Assembly: GCA_027625915.1 (NCBI GenBank)
Contig: JANTQA010000057.1
Span: 8,680,001-8,744,000, forward strand
Origin: Anaeramoeba flamelloides
Taxonomy: Eukaryota > Metamonada > Anaeramoebidae
Reading direction: 5' to 3'
Length of the DNA: 64,000 bases
In this document: in pieces, positions 1 to 9,720 of the stretch
How positions within the stretch are numbered: the stretch's first letter is position 1
Layout: every line of letters starts with the position of its first letter
Translations under genes and position numbers: made by a program
Notes under the pieces: generated by a model
Seen by the model: the letters and a program-made list of their open reading frames with translations, nothing else
What the model was told of the DNA's origin: nothing
The model's database searches: none

Positions 1-1100
1 TGAAATTTATTTTTAATAGATTTAATATTTTGATATTTTTGTAAATAAAACTTTTTTATTTTTTGAATAGTTTCTAAATTCTATAATATTTCTAATCGAA
101 TTACCAATTTTCACAAATTTTAAAATATTTCAAATTTTTAACCAATCTCCAAAAATACTGTTTAAAATCAGTTTCAAAAGAAATAAGTGATTACTTCCTT
201 ATTTCGAATAATTATTTTTATTAAGTTCCGTAATTATTCAGAAATACATTTTAGTTATGTTTTTTGGTTGTTTAAAGATTTTTGATACATTTTTTTTACG
301 AATACATCTAATATATACAGTCAGTTTCACTTTTCAGGCACAAACTTTCAACGAAATTTAAGGCACAAAAAAATCTCAAATTAAGGCACAAAATTTGTAA
401 TTTTTTTTTTACAATTTATTTTACTAGAATCCGAATTTTATGCTTTAATTTGAGATTTTTTTTGTGCCTTAAATTTCGTTGAAAGTTTGTGCCTTAAAAG
501 TGAAACTGACTGTATATATATATATATTTATTCAATAAAGTAAAGAATAAAATAATTATAAAATGTTTTTTTTTCGAGAAATGGATTTAAATTGTAATTA
601 ATAAAAAAGACATTAAACCATAAAAATAAAAGAAATATAAATAAATTTAAAATATTTTGAAAAAAAAATAAGTGATTACCTCCTTGTTTTGAATAATTAT
701 TTTGATTAAGTTCCGTAATTATTCTGAAATTTATTTTTAATAGATTTAATATTTTGATATTTTTGTATTTAAAACTTTTTTATTTATTTTTTTTGAATTG
801 TTTATTTTTAATCTAATTACCAATATTCACGTTAATTTAAAATATCAAGAAAATAAATAATCTAATAAATTAATTTATAATTTTTTAAAAAAGAAATAAG
901 TGATTTTTTCCTTATTTCGAATAATTATTTTGATTAAGTTCCATAATTATTCTGAAATTTATTTTAAATTAATTTAAAAAGATTTTGATGTTTTAGGATA
1001 AATAACTTTTTTTATTTATTTTTTTTTATTTGAAATAGTTTTAATCACTTGAACTACAATTCAAAAATTTTAACACACCAAAATTCAATTTTAGAAAAAA
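1..1100. repeat. Degenerate tandem repeat block, unit about 230-290 bp
   Basis: A conserved word beginning AAATAAGTGATT recurs at 181, 666 and 894. Each time it is followed by a stretch ending in AAGTTCCGTAATTATTC or a close variant. A second word, TGAAATTTATTTTTAATAG, recurs at 1, 724 and 953. The spacing fits three to four units of about 230-290 bp, the first lengthened by the fold-back element at 318-512. The block probably continues left of the window. It may be the subterminal repeat of the transposon to its right or an unrelated satellite; nothing here decides. The window's last 40 bases resemble the end of this block near 1058-1095. Confidence 0.65.
318..512. mobile_element. Family A fold-back element (MITE), copy 1
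   Basis: This is a 195-bp near-perfect palindrome with ends CAGTCAGTTTCACTTTT, flanked on both sides by TA. Within each arm the word TTAAGGCACAAA or a close variant occurs three times, in the manner of transposase-binding iterons. CAGT-type ends and a TA target duplication are typical of Tc1/mariner/pogo non-autonomous elements. It sits inside the tandem repeat block. Confidence 0.85.
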
Positions 1101-1437
1101 AAACAAATTAAAAAAATTCGATCCTATCAGGTATAACACATTTGAACTAATCGCTATTTGAAATGTTAACAATTGTTTATAAATTACAATTATCACAAAA
1201 TAAAAAAAAATAAATACTTATCATTTCTAATAAATTAATGTTGTGTTAAAATTTTTGGAGAGAAAAACAAAATATTTTGAATTTTCCATTTTTTGAAAGA
1301 ACAAACTTTTTAATAAAATTAGTTGTTGATAGCTGTTTAATGTCTGGTGATTTTTTTTTGAAATTAATATTCATAATTTTCTCCCAATTTTAAATTTATA
1401 TATTTTATCCCGTATTGTTTAATAAAACTAGTTTTCA

Positions 1438-2982
1438 ATGTTAAATCCAACCAACGAGAAAAAACCCAATACAAAGTTTTTACCTATACAATGCTCTCCT
1501 CTTATTTCAAAACAAAAAGTTCAGCCACCTACTAGTTTATTTTCAAACAGTGAACAAAATAAAAAAAACTTTAATAAGAATTCTACTTGGTCACCGATTC
1601 TTCCAGGAGTAAATGAACACCCTAAAAATTCTCTTTCTAATGTAAATAAAGATATTAATCAGGAAATATCCACCCCAATGCCAAAATCTTTAACCAATCT
1701 CTCTTCTGGGATGTTATTAAATAAATCAAATGAACTCGAAAGAAAAAGGCATTCAATTGTTAACGATAGATATCTTTTTGATAAAAATGATACTTCATTG
1801 CCAAAAGAAAAGGAAAAACCCGATTTAATAAAAGAGAAGTGTTCTCAAAAGGAAAGTGATATTTTACAAAATAAGAAAAGAAAACGTTATACAAGACAAT
1901 TTAAATATAACACTTTGTTAAAAAAGAAAGAACTTAACCTTACCTATGATAAAATATCAAATGAAACGGGTGTTTCCTCAGATACTCTTCGAAAGTGGCC
2001 AGCCCAACTCGGCCAGTTCAAATACCCGTATAATATACAAGTATTGAATAAATTGGGTAACACGGAATTAATTTCTTGGTTGATCAGACACTGGCAACCA
2101 AAAAAAAATACAAACAACGAGTTCCCAGAAATCACAGAACCATTAAATTCACGTTCCATACGAACGTATGTTAATATTTTATTACTCGAAGAAAGGTATA
2201 GATCTGGTGATGTGACAACAGTTTCCAGATCCACTATAAGAGGTTATACTAGAAGGCTCGGCTTGAGTTTTATTGAAATAAAGAATAAAAAACCAAGTGC
2301 ACGTACCGAAAAAGATAACTTAATTACCAAAAGAAATTATTTTGACGACTTAAACTTAAAAATTAAAACTTTTGACTTAACTGCTGATAGAATTTGGTGC
2401 ATGGACGAGAAGAATTGTGATTATAATGCATGTCCAAACCAAACTCTTGTTCCCCGAACCTATTTAAAAGACAAAATTAAAAGTGTCAAGGCTTTTAAAG
2501 AATATTTTTTTGAGAATATTACCCTGACTAAACCAGTTCAAATCCAGCCTAAAAATGTTGTATCAGATACTATTGTTGCATGTATTCGTGCAGATGGTGC
2601 ACGAATACCGCCAATGATAATAGAAAATCGTCAAGGGTATATTTCACGAACATCTAATATGTGTAATAGGTCAAAAATAGGAGGGATGAATCAAACTTTT
2701 ATGTTAGATTGGTTAAATTATTTTAAACAATTTGTAAAAATGAATGGTATACTAATTCTTGACAATTTGGGCTCACATACTTGTAAATCAACTAAAAAAC
2801 GAGCAAAGGAATTAAATATACATCTAGTTTTTCTACCAGTGGGACAAGCTATTAAATATAGTCCCCTAGATAATCGTTTTTTGGGAATTTCGAAACGGAA
2901 TTTAAAACAAAATGTACACAGGTACTTTATTTTTCAAGACTTTGGAAAAATAGAGTCTTGTCGCATTGCTACTACACTGTGA
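1438..2982 (+). CDS. Tc1/mariner/pogo-superfamily DDE/D transposase
   Basis: This would cut and rejoin transposon ends in the nucleus. Residues 1-150 are Asn/Lys/Ser-rich and disordered. Residues about 155-190 look like a helix-turn-helix (KYNTLLKKKELNLTYDKIS, then TGVSSDTLRKW), and a second winged-helix-like segment follows near 240-280 (SRSTIRGYTRRLGLSF). The catalytic core shows D323 in WCMDEKN, D442 in LILDNLGSH and D478 in SPLDNRF, a DD35D spacing, with LP before the last Asp as in pogo/Tigger DDE_1 domains. The frame ends soon after the third Asp, earlier than family members normally do. The same strand stays open in another frame, so the gene looks lightly decayed. ATG 1438 is the first ATG of the frame. 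The superfamily is clear; the subfamily is not. Confidence 0.85.
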   Translation: MLNPTNEKKPNTKFLPIQCSPLISKQKVQPPTSLFSNSEQNKKNFNKNSTWSPILPGVNEHPKNSLSNVNKDINQEISTPMPKSLTNLSSGMLLNKSNELERKRHSIVNDRYLFDKNDTSLPKEKEKPDLIKEKCSQKESDILQNKKRKRYTRQFKYNTLLKKKELNLTYDKISNETGVSSDTLRKWPAQLGQFKYPYNIQVLNKLGNTELISWLIRHWQPKKNTNNEFPEITEPLNSRSIRTYVNILLLEERYRSGDVTTVSRSTIRGYTRRLGLSFIEIKNKKPSARTEKDNLITKRNYFDDLNLKIKTFDLTADRIWCMDEKNCDYNACPNQTLVPRTYLKDKIKSVKAFKEYFFENITLTKPVQIQPKNVVSDTIVACIRADGARIPPMIIENRQGYISRTSNMCNRSKIGGMNQTFMLDWLNYFKQFVKMNGILILDNLGSHTCKSTKKRAKELNIHLVFLPVGQAIKYSPLDNRFLGISKRNLKQNVHRYFIFQDFGKIESCRIATTL

Positions 2983-3490
2983 AATCTTCCACAATTATTA
3001 ATTTTTTTAAATCTTGTGAAATAATACCAAAACCATTTATTACAGAAAATGTTATTCCAGTTAAATAACTCGAAGAATTTACAATTACAAATAAATATAA
3101 TAATAGAACCGAAGATTTCATTTATAAGGGAATTAAACGCGATAACCATAGAGGATTTGTTTCTTATTTTTTAAAAAAAATCGTATTTACTGATTTAGAA
3201 TTCGTCGGTATAATTAATAATTCGAAGAAACCCGATCAAAATTCTAAATATACATTATCACAACCTTGTCGTCCCAATAAAGATGGTATATTACAATTAC
3301 AAAATATACATCAAAAATATTCAAATAAGAGCTCGATTCCATTATTCCCAAGTATAAAAAAGAAAGTTAATAAAAAAGAGAAAATAGAAAGGCATGATGA
3401 TGACGACGACGACGATGATGATGATAGTGATAGTGATTTTTCTAATAATAACTTTTTACTATTTGATAAAACTCGAGAAATAAACCATTC
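2983..3490 (+). pseudogene. Downstream coding remnant with Asp-rich stretch
   Basis: After the transposase frame closes, another frame on the same strand reads like protein with one internal stop. It contains a basic segment, then a run of ten Asp residues followed by SDSDF (about 3394-3440), then Asn-rich sequence. It links the transposase to the protease gene with the same Asn/Lys-rich style. I read it as the tail of the transposase or a linker of a once longer polyprotein, now broken. No independent domain is recognisable. Confidence 0.5.
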
Positions 3491-3637
3491 AGTAATAATT
3501 TAGTTTTTGATTTAAATAGACAATCAAAAATAGTTTCAAAGCAATTCGAAGAGTATAACAATCAAGTTATTTCAAAACAACATAATTATGATGAGAATAC
3601 AGTTAACCCTTTTGGTTTTTTAAATAATAATCAAAAA

Positions 3638-4861
3638 ATGATTCCAAAAAAAAATAATATATTTGAAGACATAGAAAAAATTCAGGAATCCGAAGACACT
3701 CCTGCAATTCATATTATTTTAAACACAAATGAATTAAATTTACGACAATCAATTGTCTCCCAAAATCAGGAAAATTATTTAAAAATAAGTAATGTCCTTG
3801 AACCTTTTTCAAATAACAATTTTATTGATTCTAATAAAAAAAATCCAAAAATAAAAGAGAAAGAAAAGTTAATCGATAATACAATTAATCAAATAACAAT
3901 GAGCGAGAATATTAAAAATAAAAATAAAAAATCTATTCCCAATCAAATACATTCCTGTTTTAGTGAAGGGGATGAGAATAAAAAAGTTGAAAATACAAGT
4001 ATCGGATTTGAGGATGATTATTTAAAACAATTCGAAGATATTTTAATTAAACCCACCATTCTATATGAAGACGATTTTAAAACCATGAAAATAACTGAAA
4101 TAAAAAGAAATCTTCTTGGTGCAGATATTGCTTATGGTAAAAGGGATATCCCTTCGATTGATGATCAAGAAGATGAAATTAAAGTTATTTCACCAAAAAA
4201 ACAAACAAAGTTAATTAAAAAGTTGAATTCACTCCGTTCACATGATATTAATATTAATTTACAATTAACCAACGAAAATATTTTTTTATATTTGAGAAAA
4301 AACAAAGAAACTAAAAAGCTGACTGATATTCAACAATCAGTTAATATTATTGGAATAAATAATTTCGATAATTTATGTTATTTCAATGCAATTATACATT
4401 CTTTATTATTTGTTGATATAATTGAACAAACTTTAGAGAATATTCATATTGATAGCTCCAATGCACTTCTTTATATTATCAAAAAAATTAAAAATTCAGT
4501 TGGTAAAAACTCGACCAGAATTAGAACTACTTATAATAAAATTCAATCAGCTTATTTGTTATTATTATCCAAATTGGGGTATAATAATAATAAAATGCAA
4601 TCTTATAAAGTTGGTTTAAATTTAATTAAAAAAATATTTATGTACGCTGACAATTATTTTAGGGACTTTACAAATGATTATTATTTAAAAATAAAAGAAC
4701 AAAAATTTTCATATTTTACAGATAAATTACTACTGCGTAATGTAAATATAATTCAAGAAAAGTTTTTGATCGAAAAAAAATTTGAAAAATTGTTTTTACA
4801 TGAAGACAAAAAAAACAAGCTATTCATTCAAAGGATTTCAGATAGTATTATTTTTTTTTGA
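3638..4861 (+). CDS. USP-type ubiquitin protease-like protein, N-terminal and Cys-box part
   Basis: Residues 1-230 are low-complexity Lys/Asn/Glu-rich sequence without a recognisable domain. Residues about 236-258 read GINNFDNLCYFNAIIHSLLF, a clear match to the Cys box of ubiquitin-specific proteases (GLxNxGNxCYxNxxLQxL). Cys247 would be the nucleophile and the Asn two before it the oxyanion residue. About 160 helical residues follow, as in the USP palm/thumb. The frame closes in a T homopolymer; the His box lies in an overlapping frame just downstream. The frame is also open upstream of this ATG to about 3465, so the start is uncertain and the protein may have been continuous with the transposase. 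It is a transposon passenger or fusion, not obviously a host deubiquitinase. Confidence 0.7.
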   Translation: MIPKKNNIFEDIEKIQESEDTPAIHIILNTNELNLRQSIVSQNQENYLKISNVLEPFSNNNFIDSNKKNPKIKEKEKLIDNTINQITMSENIKNKNKKSIPNQIHSCFSEGDENKKVENTSIGFEDDYLKQFEDILIKPTILYEDDFKTMKITEIKRNLLGADIAYGKRDIPSIDDQEDEIKVISPKKQTKLIKKLNSLRSHDININLQLTNENIFLYLRKNKETKKLTDIQQSVNIIGINNFDNLCYFNAIIHSLLFVDIIEQTLENIHIDSSNALLYIIKKIKNSVGKNSTRIRTTYNKIQSAYLLLLSKLGYNNNKMQSYKVGLNLIKKIFMYADNYFRDFTNDYYLKIKEQKFSYFTDKLLLRNVNIIQEKFLIEKKFEKLFLHEDKKNKLFIQRISDSIIFF

Positions 4862-5111
4862 TTTTGAGGATGGTTTAAATGTTCCTTATTATAATTTTTT
4901 ATCTTTAAAACTTGGCAATAAAACTTTCCAATTAAAAAGTTTTATCTCATACTTAGAAAATAAACATTATATTTCTTATCTAAAAATTGGAAACAAATGG
5001 TTTGAATTTGATTGTAGCCGTGTTAATCGTTACAAAGGAATAGAATTGAAATTAAAAACATTAAAATCTATCAAAAAAAAAAAGATTATTAACAAAAAGA
5101 AGGGAAGTTGA
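4782..5111 (+). pseudogene. USP-type protease, C-terminal His-box part in shifted frame
   Basis: This open stretch overlaps the end of the preceding frame and carries the second half of the USP signature. KHYISYLKIGNKWFEFD matches the His box (GHYxxYxxxxxxWyxfDD), with His at codon 4965 and Asp at codon 5010. All three catalytic positions (Cys, His, Asp) are therefore present, split by a frame change at a run of nine T. The catalytic core is short, about 265 residues from Cys box to end, against roughly 300-350 in cellular USPs. The stretch ends in a Lys-rich tail that runs into the purine tract. A homopolymer sequencing error is possible. Confidence 0.65.
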
Positions 5112-5600
5112 GAAAAAGAGAAAAGAAAAGAAAAAGAAAGAATGTAGAAAAAAGAAGAAAGAAATAAAAAAGAAAGTGAATGCAAAAACAGAAAAGAAAG
5201 AAAAGAAAAGAAAGAAAGAAAAGAAAGAAAAGAAAGAAAAGAAAAGAAAGTCAAGAAAGAAAAGAAAAAGAAAAAAAAGAAAAGGAAAAGAAGAAGAAAG
5301 AAAGAAAAGTGAAAGGAAAGGAAAGGAAAGGAAAGAAGGACAATAAAAAGAAAGGAAAAAAGGGATGGAAGAAGAAAAGTAAGAAAAGGAAAAAAAAGAA
5401 AGAGAAGATTAATATAACCAAAGAAGGGAGGGATATAACAAAATTTGTAACAAGTCAGAAACATAATAATTTATATATTTCTGACCCAGAAGAAAAACAA
5501 AAGAAAAAGAAAGAAAAAAAAAGAAAAGGAGAGAAAGAGAAAAAGAAAAAGAAAAAGAAAGAAGAGTATAAAAAGAAAAGAAAAACAAAATATTAAAAGG
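5098..5600. repeat. Long polypurine tract (GAAA-rich) after the protease gene
   Basis: About 500 bases on the + strand are almost only A and G, built from GAAAA/GAAAG words, with a short mixed interruption near 5406-5485. It can be read as open frames of Lys/Arg/Glu only, which I do not consider a protein. Its mirror-repeat purine composition could form triplex DNA. Confidence 0.8.
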
Positions 5601-6087
5601 GCTAAGAAACAGTTTCAACGTCGACAGACGGAGGTCGAAAAAAAAAATGGAAGAAGAGATTTCAAAACCAATTATAGAAATTCAAGGGGTTATTGTTCTT
5701 TTAATTCTTGAAAAGAACTAATTTTATTATAATATTTTTTTTTTATTTTTTTACAAAAAATCAATGAGTAAACATATTAGAATTTACTCTAGCTTATTTT
5801 TTTTATTATTATTCTTATTTTTATTTTTATTTTTATTTTTATTCATTTCTTTTTTTATTATTCTATAGATTTTCATTTTTATACTTTTAAAACTCTCAAA
5901 TAAAATGCTCTCTTTTAATATTTATTTAATAACTTTTTAAATATAACTTATTTTATTAAATGATTCCAATTAACCTTAAAATTTTTTAACTACATACATT
6001 GAATAACTTTTAAAATTATTTAAATAAATGTGTATTTATATAATTTCGCCTAATAATTACAGAGTTAGTTTGAGTCTTATTTCAATT

Positions 6088-6123
<36 letters not shown>

Positions 6124-6141
6124 GAGTAATCTTGGAAATTC

Positions 6142-6249
6142 AGACAGAAAAATTGTGCCTTATTTTGACCACTTTGATTTTGTGCCTTAATGGGATTTTT
6201 TTGGGCCTTATATCTTGATTTTTCCTGTGCCTTAAAATGGCACAGGACT
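6142..6249. mobile_element. Diverged family A-like element
   Basis: The interval begins CAGACAG and ends GGACTG before TA. It contains four spaced GTGCCTTA-type words, the hallmark of family A iterons, but the arms no longer pair well. With the copy at 318-512 it brackets the transposase/protease element. Confidence 0.4.
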
Positions 6250-7119
6250 GTATTCAATTAAATTGAAAATTATTCAGTTTATCAAAACAGTTAAAACTGA
6301 GAAAAAAAGAAAATTTTATGTTACAATTGTTTCAAACTATTCGACAAAAGTTCATTTTTCAATTCAAAACAAAAATAGATACTTTATGATAAATAGAGTA
6401 TTTTTTAGGAAGTAAATTAATTCTCAGATACTCCAAACAATTTTAATTTTGTAAGAATTGAAGATCAGGGAATGATCAATATTTTTTCTTGGATCCTGAA
6501 TCAAATTGTTTGACTCTAAATAATGTGAGAAAAAAACTTTTCCCAATTTCAATTACTTGTATTTGAATTCCAAATGGGACAAAATTCTCGCTTCCTTATC
6601 CCTTTCCTTTCTCTTTTCATAAAAAGAGTTTTCTCAGAAGTAGGTCGTAATTTGGGATCTATTTGAAAAGGGAAATTGAAAAGAAAGTATAATTTTTTTC
6701 CCATTTAGAATTCAAATACCTGTATTTTTTATAAATTAACCCTTGAAGAAACAATCCGAAACAAATAGAACAAATACACATCAAAGAATTGTTGGCATGA
6801 GTATAAAATAATTCTTAAGAAATGAATTTATTTTCTCTTAGAAATTTATAAACTCAAATTTTATTTTAAATGTTGAGTGAAATAACATTGTTAATTTTGA
6901 TCTTCAATTAACGACGACGTTTGCAATTGAAATTTTAAGTATCAGTGTATTTTGAAGAGGTTTTGTTGGTTTGTAAATCTCACAAATTTTTATTCAGTGA
7001 GATCTGAGAAGGAAAAAATATCAAATTTTTCCTAAAAAGTTCTGAATTTTTTAGACTCGTATCTCAAAATAACAAAGAAGGTTGCGAAAAATCGACTTTT
7101 TGAAAAAATGACCTTCTAT

Positions 7120-7210
7120 GTCATTTTTTAAAACCCTTACACATTGTTGACCATCTAAATAGTTTATTTTTCTGATTCTGAGTTAAGCTGAGAAGGTTTT
7201 AAAAAATGAC
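7120..7210. repeat. Short inverted repeat
   Basis: Arms of about 18 bp (GTCATTTTTTAAAACCCTT at 7120-7138 and its near reverse complement at 7193-7210) are separated by about 54 bases. No function can be assigned. Confidence 0.5.
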
Positions 7211-8879
7211 CTAGAGAGTCAATAAGGAGAAAATTGAAAAATTTTCGATGAAAAAGTCTGTTGTTTTACAAGAAAGACATTTTTTGAAAGATGTGTACGA
7301 TAAAGTGTTTGGAGTTGGATTAAATCCACTAAAATCATCATTTCTCAAAATTGAATGATCATTTTTTCTCAACTGACGCAATATTTTTTTTTGAAATAAA
7401 AAAAACTGACTAATTTTTGCAATTTTATTTCCAAAAGATCCCAACATTAAAAATTCTTCAAAACCTTTCCCACACAAACTTCAACCCAATTTCTCTTGAT
7501 ACAACCACAATTTGGTTTTGAGAGAAACGATCCAAACAAAAAAAATTTTATCAAAAAAGCACAAAAAATGTTGAAGCGCGTTTGGGATTGATCGTGTTGT
7601 TCCACAAACAATCAGAAGAGACACTCCCCTCTTAGTAATGGCTGTGAGATTTAATTCAAGGAAAAACAAAAAGAACAAAAGCAAAATAAACAAAAAGTAA
7701 AATAATACATAATCACACCGCTTTGTTAATTAATACAGCTTGTTCTGCACTACCGTGAAAATTTATAAGACCTTGAAATTGATTTTCTATTCTGAAATTT
7801 TATTATGTACAACAACCAGTAAAAGGGTTATTAAAGCTCATCATAAACTATAAAATTTATAATAGAAGATTAAAAATAAGTTTATCCATTTTTGATTGTT
7901 TTTTGCTTTGGGAAATTGACAAACAAATTCTAAAAAATACTAACATTAACTTGGATCTTCAATTTCTAAAATTGTTAAAATCTCAGCTTTTTAAAATTGA
8001 AAAACAAAGATCGAAAAATACTTTCAAGTTTCCATGGTTTCTGTGATTTCAATTCTTCAGAGAAAATTTAATTTTTGTTTTGGTTTTTCCAAAAAAAATA
8101 ACTCAAATAAAAGTAAGAGAAGTTGAAATTTTGATCTTAAGATCGAAATTGAATTTTCTATTTCTATATGAGAGAAATTGAATTATCTTAGACAACCAAT
8201 TTAGTTGTCTTATAATTGTTTTCTGGAGGGTTGGAACAGGTTAGTTGTTTGTGGAGACAATGTAACAATTCAAAGTAACTCAATGATCAAAAATCTTTGA
8301 CAATACAATCATTTAGATTTAAAGTTGTTTATTCAGAAGAGTTTTTTTGTGTAAGAAACTCGTGGTTATTTTTCTTTTTCATTTTCACGTTCCTTAACAA
8401 GGCGTTCGAGTTCACGTATCTCAAAATTTCTTTTTCATTTTTCATCTAAAAAATGACATAAAATGATTTTTTGATCCAAATTGGAGAATATTTTAAAGAT
8501 CATTCAATCATAATATGAATTAGATTGGAACATATTGGGTTGAGAAAAATGGTTGAATTGCAAACGTAGTCCTAAAATAATCCAAGAAAATTACTATAAA
8601 AATCAAAATGATTTTTTTTTTTATTGTAATTTAAGGGAGGAGTTTGAAATTCCACTTATTTGACCCTAAGTTTTTGTTAATTTTTGTTTTGATTCAAAAA
8701 CCAATTTACTTTCAAAACAAAAAAAAAAATTATAAAAAAAAATTAAAAAAAAAAATCTTGAGGTTTTCCAGATTATTACGGTTATTTGGTGAATCAATAG
8801 ATTTTCATAAGGTTTTTTTGAGTTATTATTTTTTTTGGATAATCTATTGAGTTCCCAAATTAATTCGAAAACTCAAAAA

Positions 8880-9720
8880 ATCCTAGAAGACTTCACAAAT
8901 AAGATAGAACCCTCCAAAAAAACTAGAACACTTCACAAATAAAACAGAAAACCAGGAGAAAACTGGGGCACTTAGCAACCCGATATTTTGTGAAAGTTTC
9001 CCACTATCACAATTATTATTAAATAATTTTATACTTTCCAGCTTGGGCAATTTTTTAATTGATAAATTTGATAAGTATTCCAATTTGGTTTCTAATTCAT
9101 TTAAATTTTGAGATTTCCAATAAAGATTTTCAGCTTCTTTTAATCATCGGAAAAGGAATTTATTAGTTTATCTAATTATATAATTTTTAATTTTGAATTA
9201 ATTTAAATATTTTTTTGTAAAATTTGATTCTTACCAAGTCAATTTTTGCTTCGTTTTTATCAATAAAGCCTTTCGAAATATGGGTTTTTTAATAATTTCC
9301 TGTGATTTTTTTATTGATCCATATATCAATGATTTTGAAATCAGATTCTGTAAAGTCAAATATTTACAACCCATATAATAGTTGGCTATATAAAAAAAGT
9401 TTAAATAATTGAATTTTTAATCCATTAGAAAAACACCTTTGTTATAAAATTTGAAGAATTTTTTTAAAAATATTATCAGCCTTTTTCAAAGTTGAATTTT
9501 AGATATTTTTTTTAAATCATATCAAATACCAAAATATAAAATTTCTCATGCTATTAATTTTTTTAGATAGTTTTATCGTTATTTGTATTCAGAGCTAAAT
9601 CTTTTATTATTTTAGATATTTTTTTATATCGATAATTTATTTCAATCATTGATTCTTTCATTATTAATATCAAACCATCTGTGCATCTAGTGTTAACGGT
9701 TTTTTCTACAAGAAAATGAG
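8880..9720 (-). mobile_element. LINE remnant: post-RT and C-terminal part
   Basis: The minus strand reads NGLKIQLFKLFLYSQLLYGL, then IFDFTESDFKIIDIWINKK, then a further open stretch (LETKLEYLSNLSIKKLPK) near 9100-8985. These align in order with the intact-looking LINE fragment at 33620-34945 (NGVKITSFKALILSQLYYGL, then IFDLKQNDF, then RIDRFINK). This is the region just after the reverse-transcriptase palm in non-LTR elements. It is decayed by several stops and frame changes, and the palm itself is missing. Confidence 0.6.

Larger units (their letters stand above)
5601..8879. other. AT-rich intergenic region, no gene seen
   Basis: This stretch is mostly homopolymer-rich AT sequence. It contains a (TA)n run at 6090-6121, an element-like palindrome at 6142-6249 and a small inverted repeat at 7120-7210. 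The minus strand around 7490-7640 is somewhat richer in G+C and open for about 70 codons, but matches nothing I recognise. Parts of 6540-6830 faintly resemble family E arms. Confidence 0.5.

Noticed and set aside
5180-5618. Lys/Arg/Glu-only and Phe/Leu/Ser-only open frames on both strands
   Set aside because: They are products of the polypurine tract; amino-acid content follows directly from base composition.
7211-7693. Two minus-strand frames of 70-88 codons in slightly GC-richer DNA
   Set aside because: No motif, no shared homology with anything else here and no clear start; left as unsupported.
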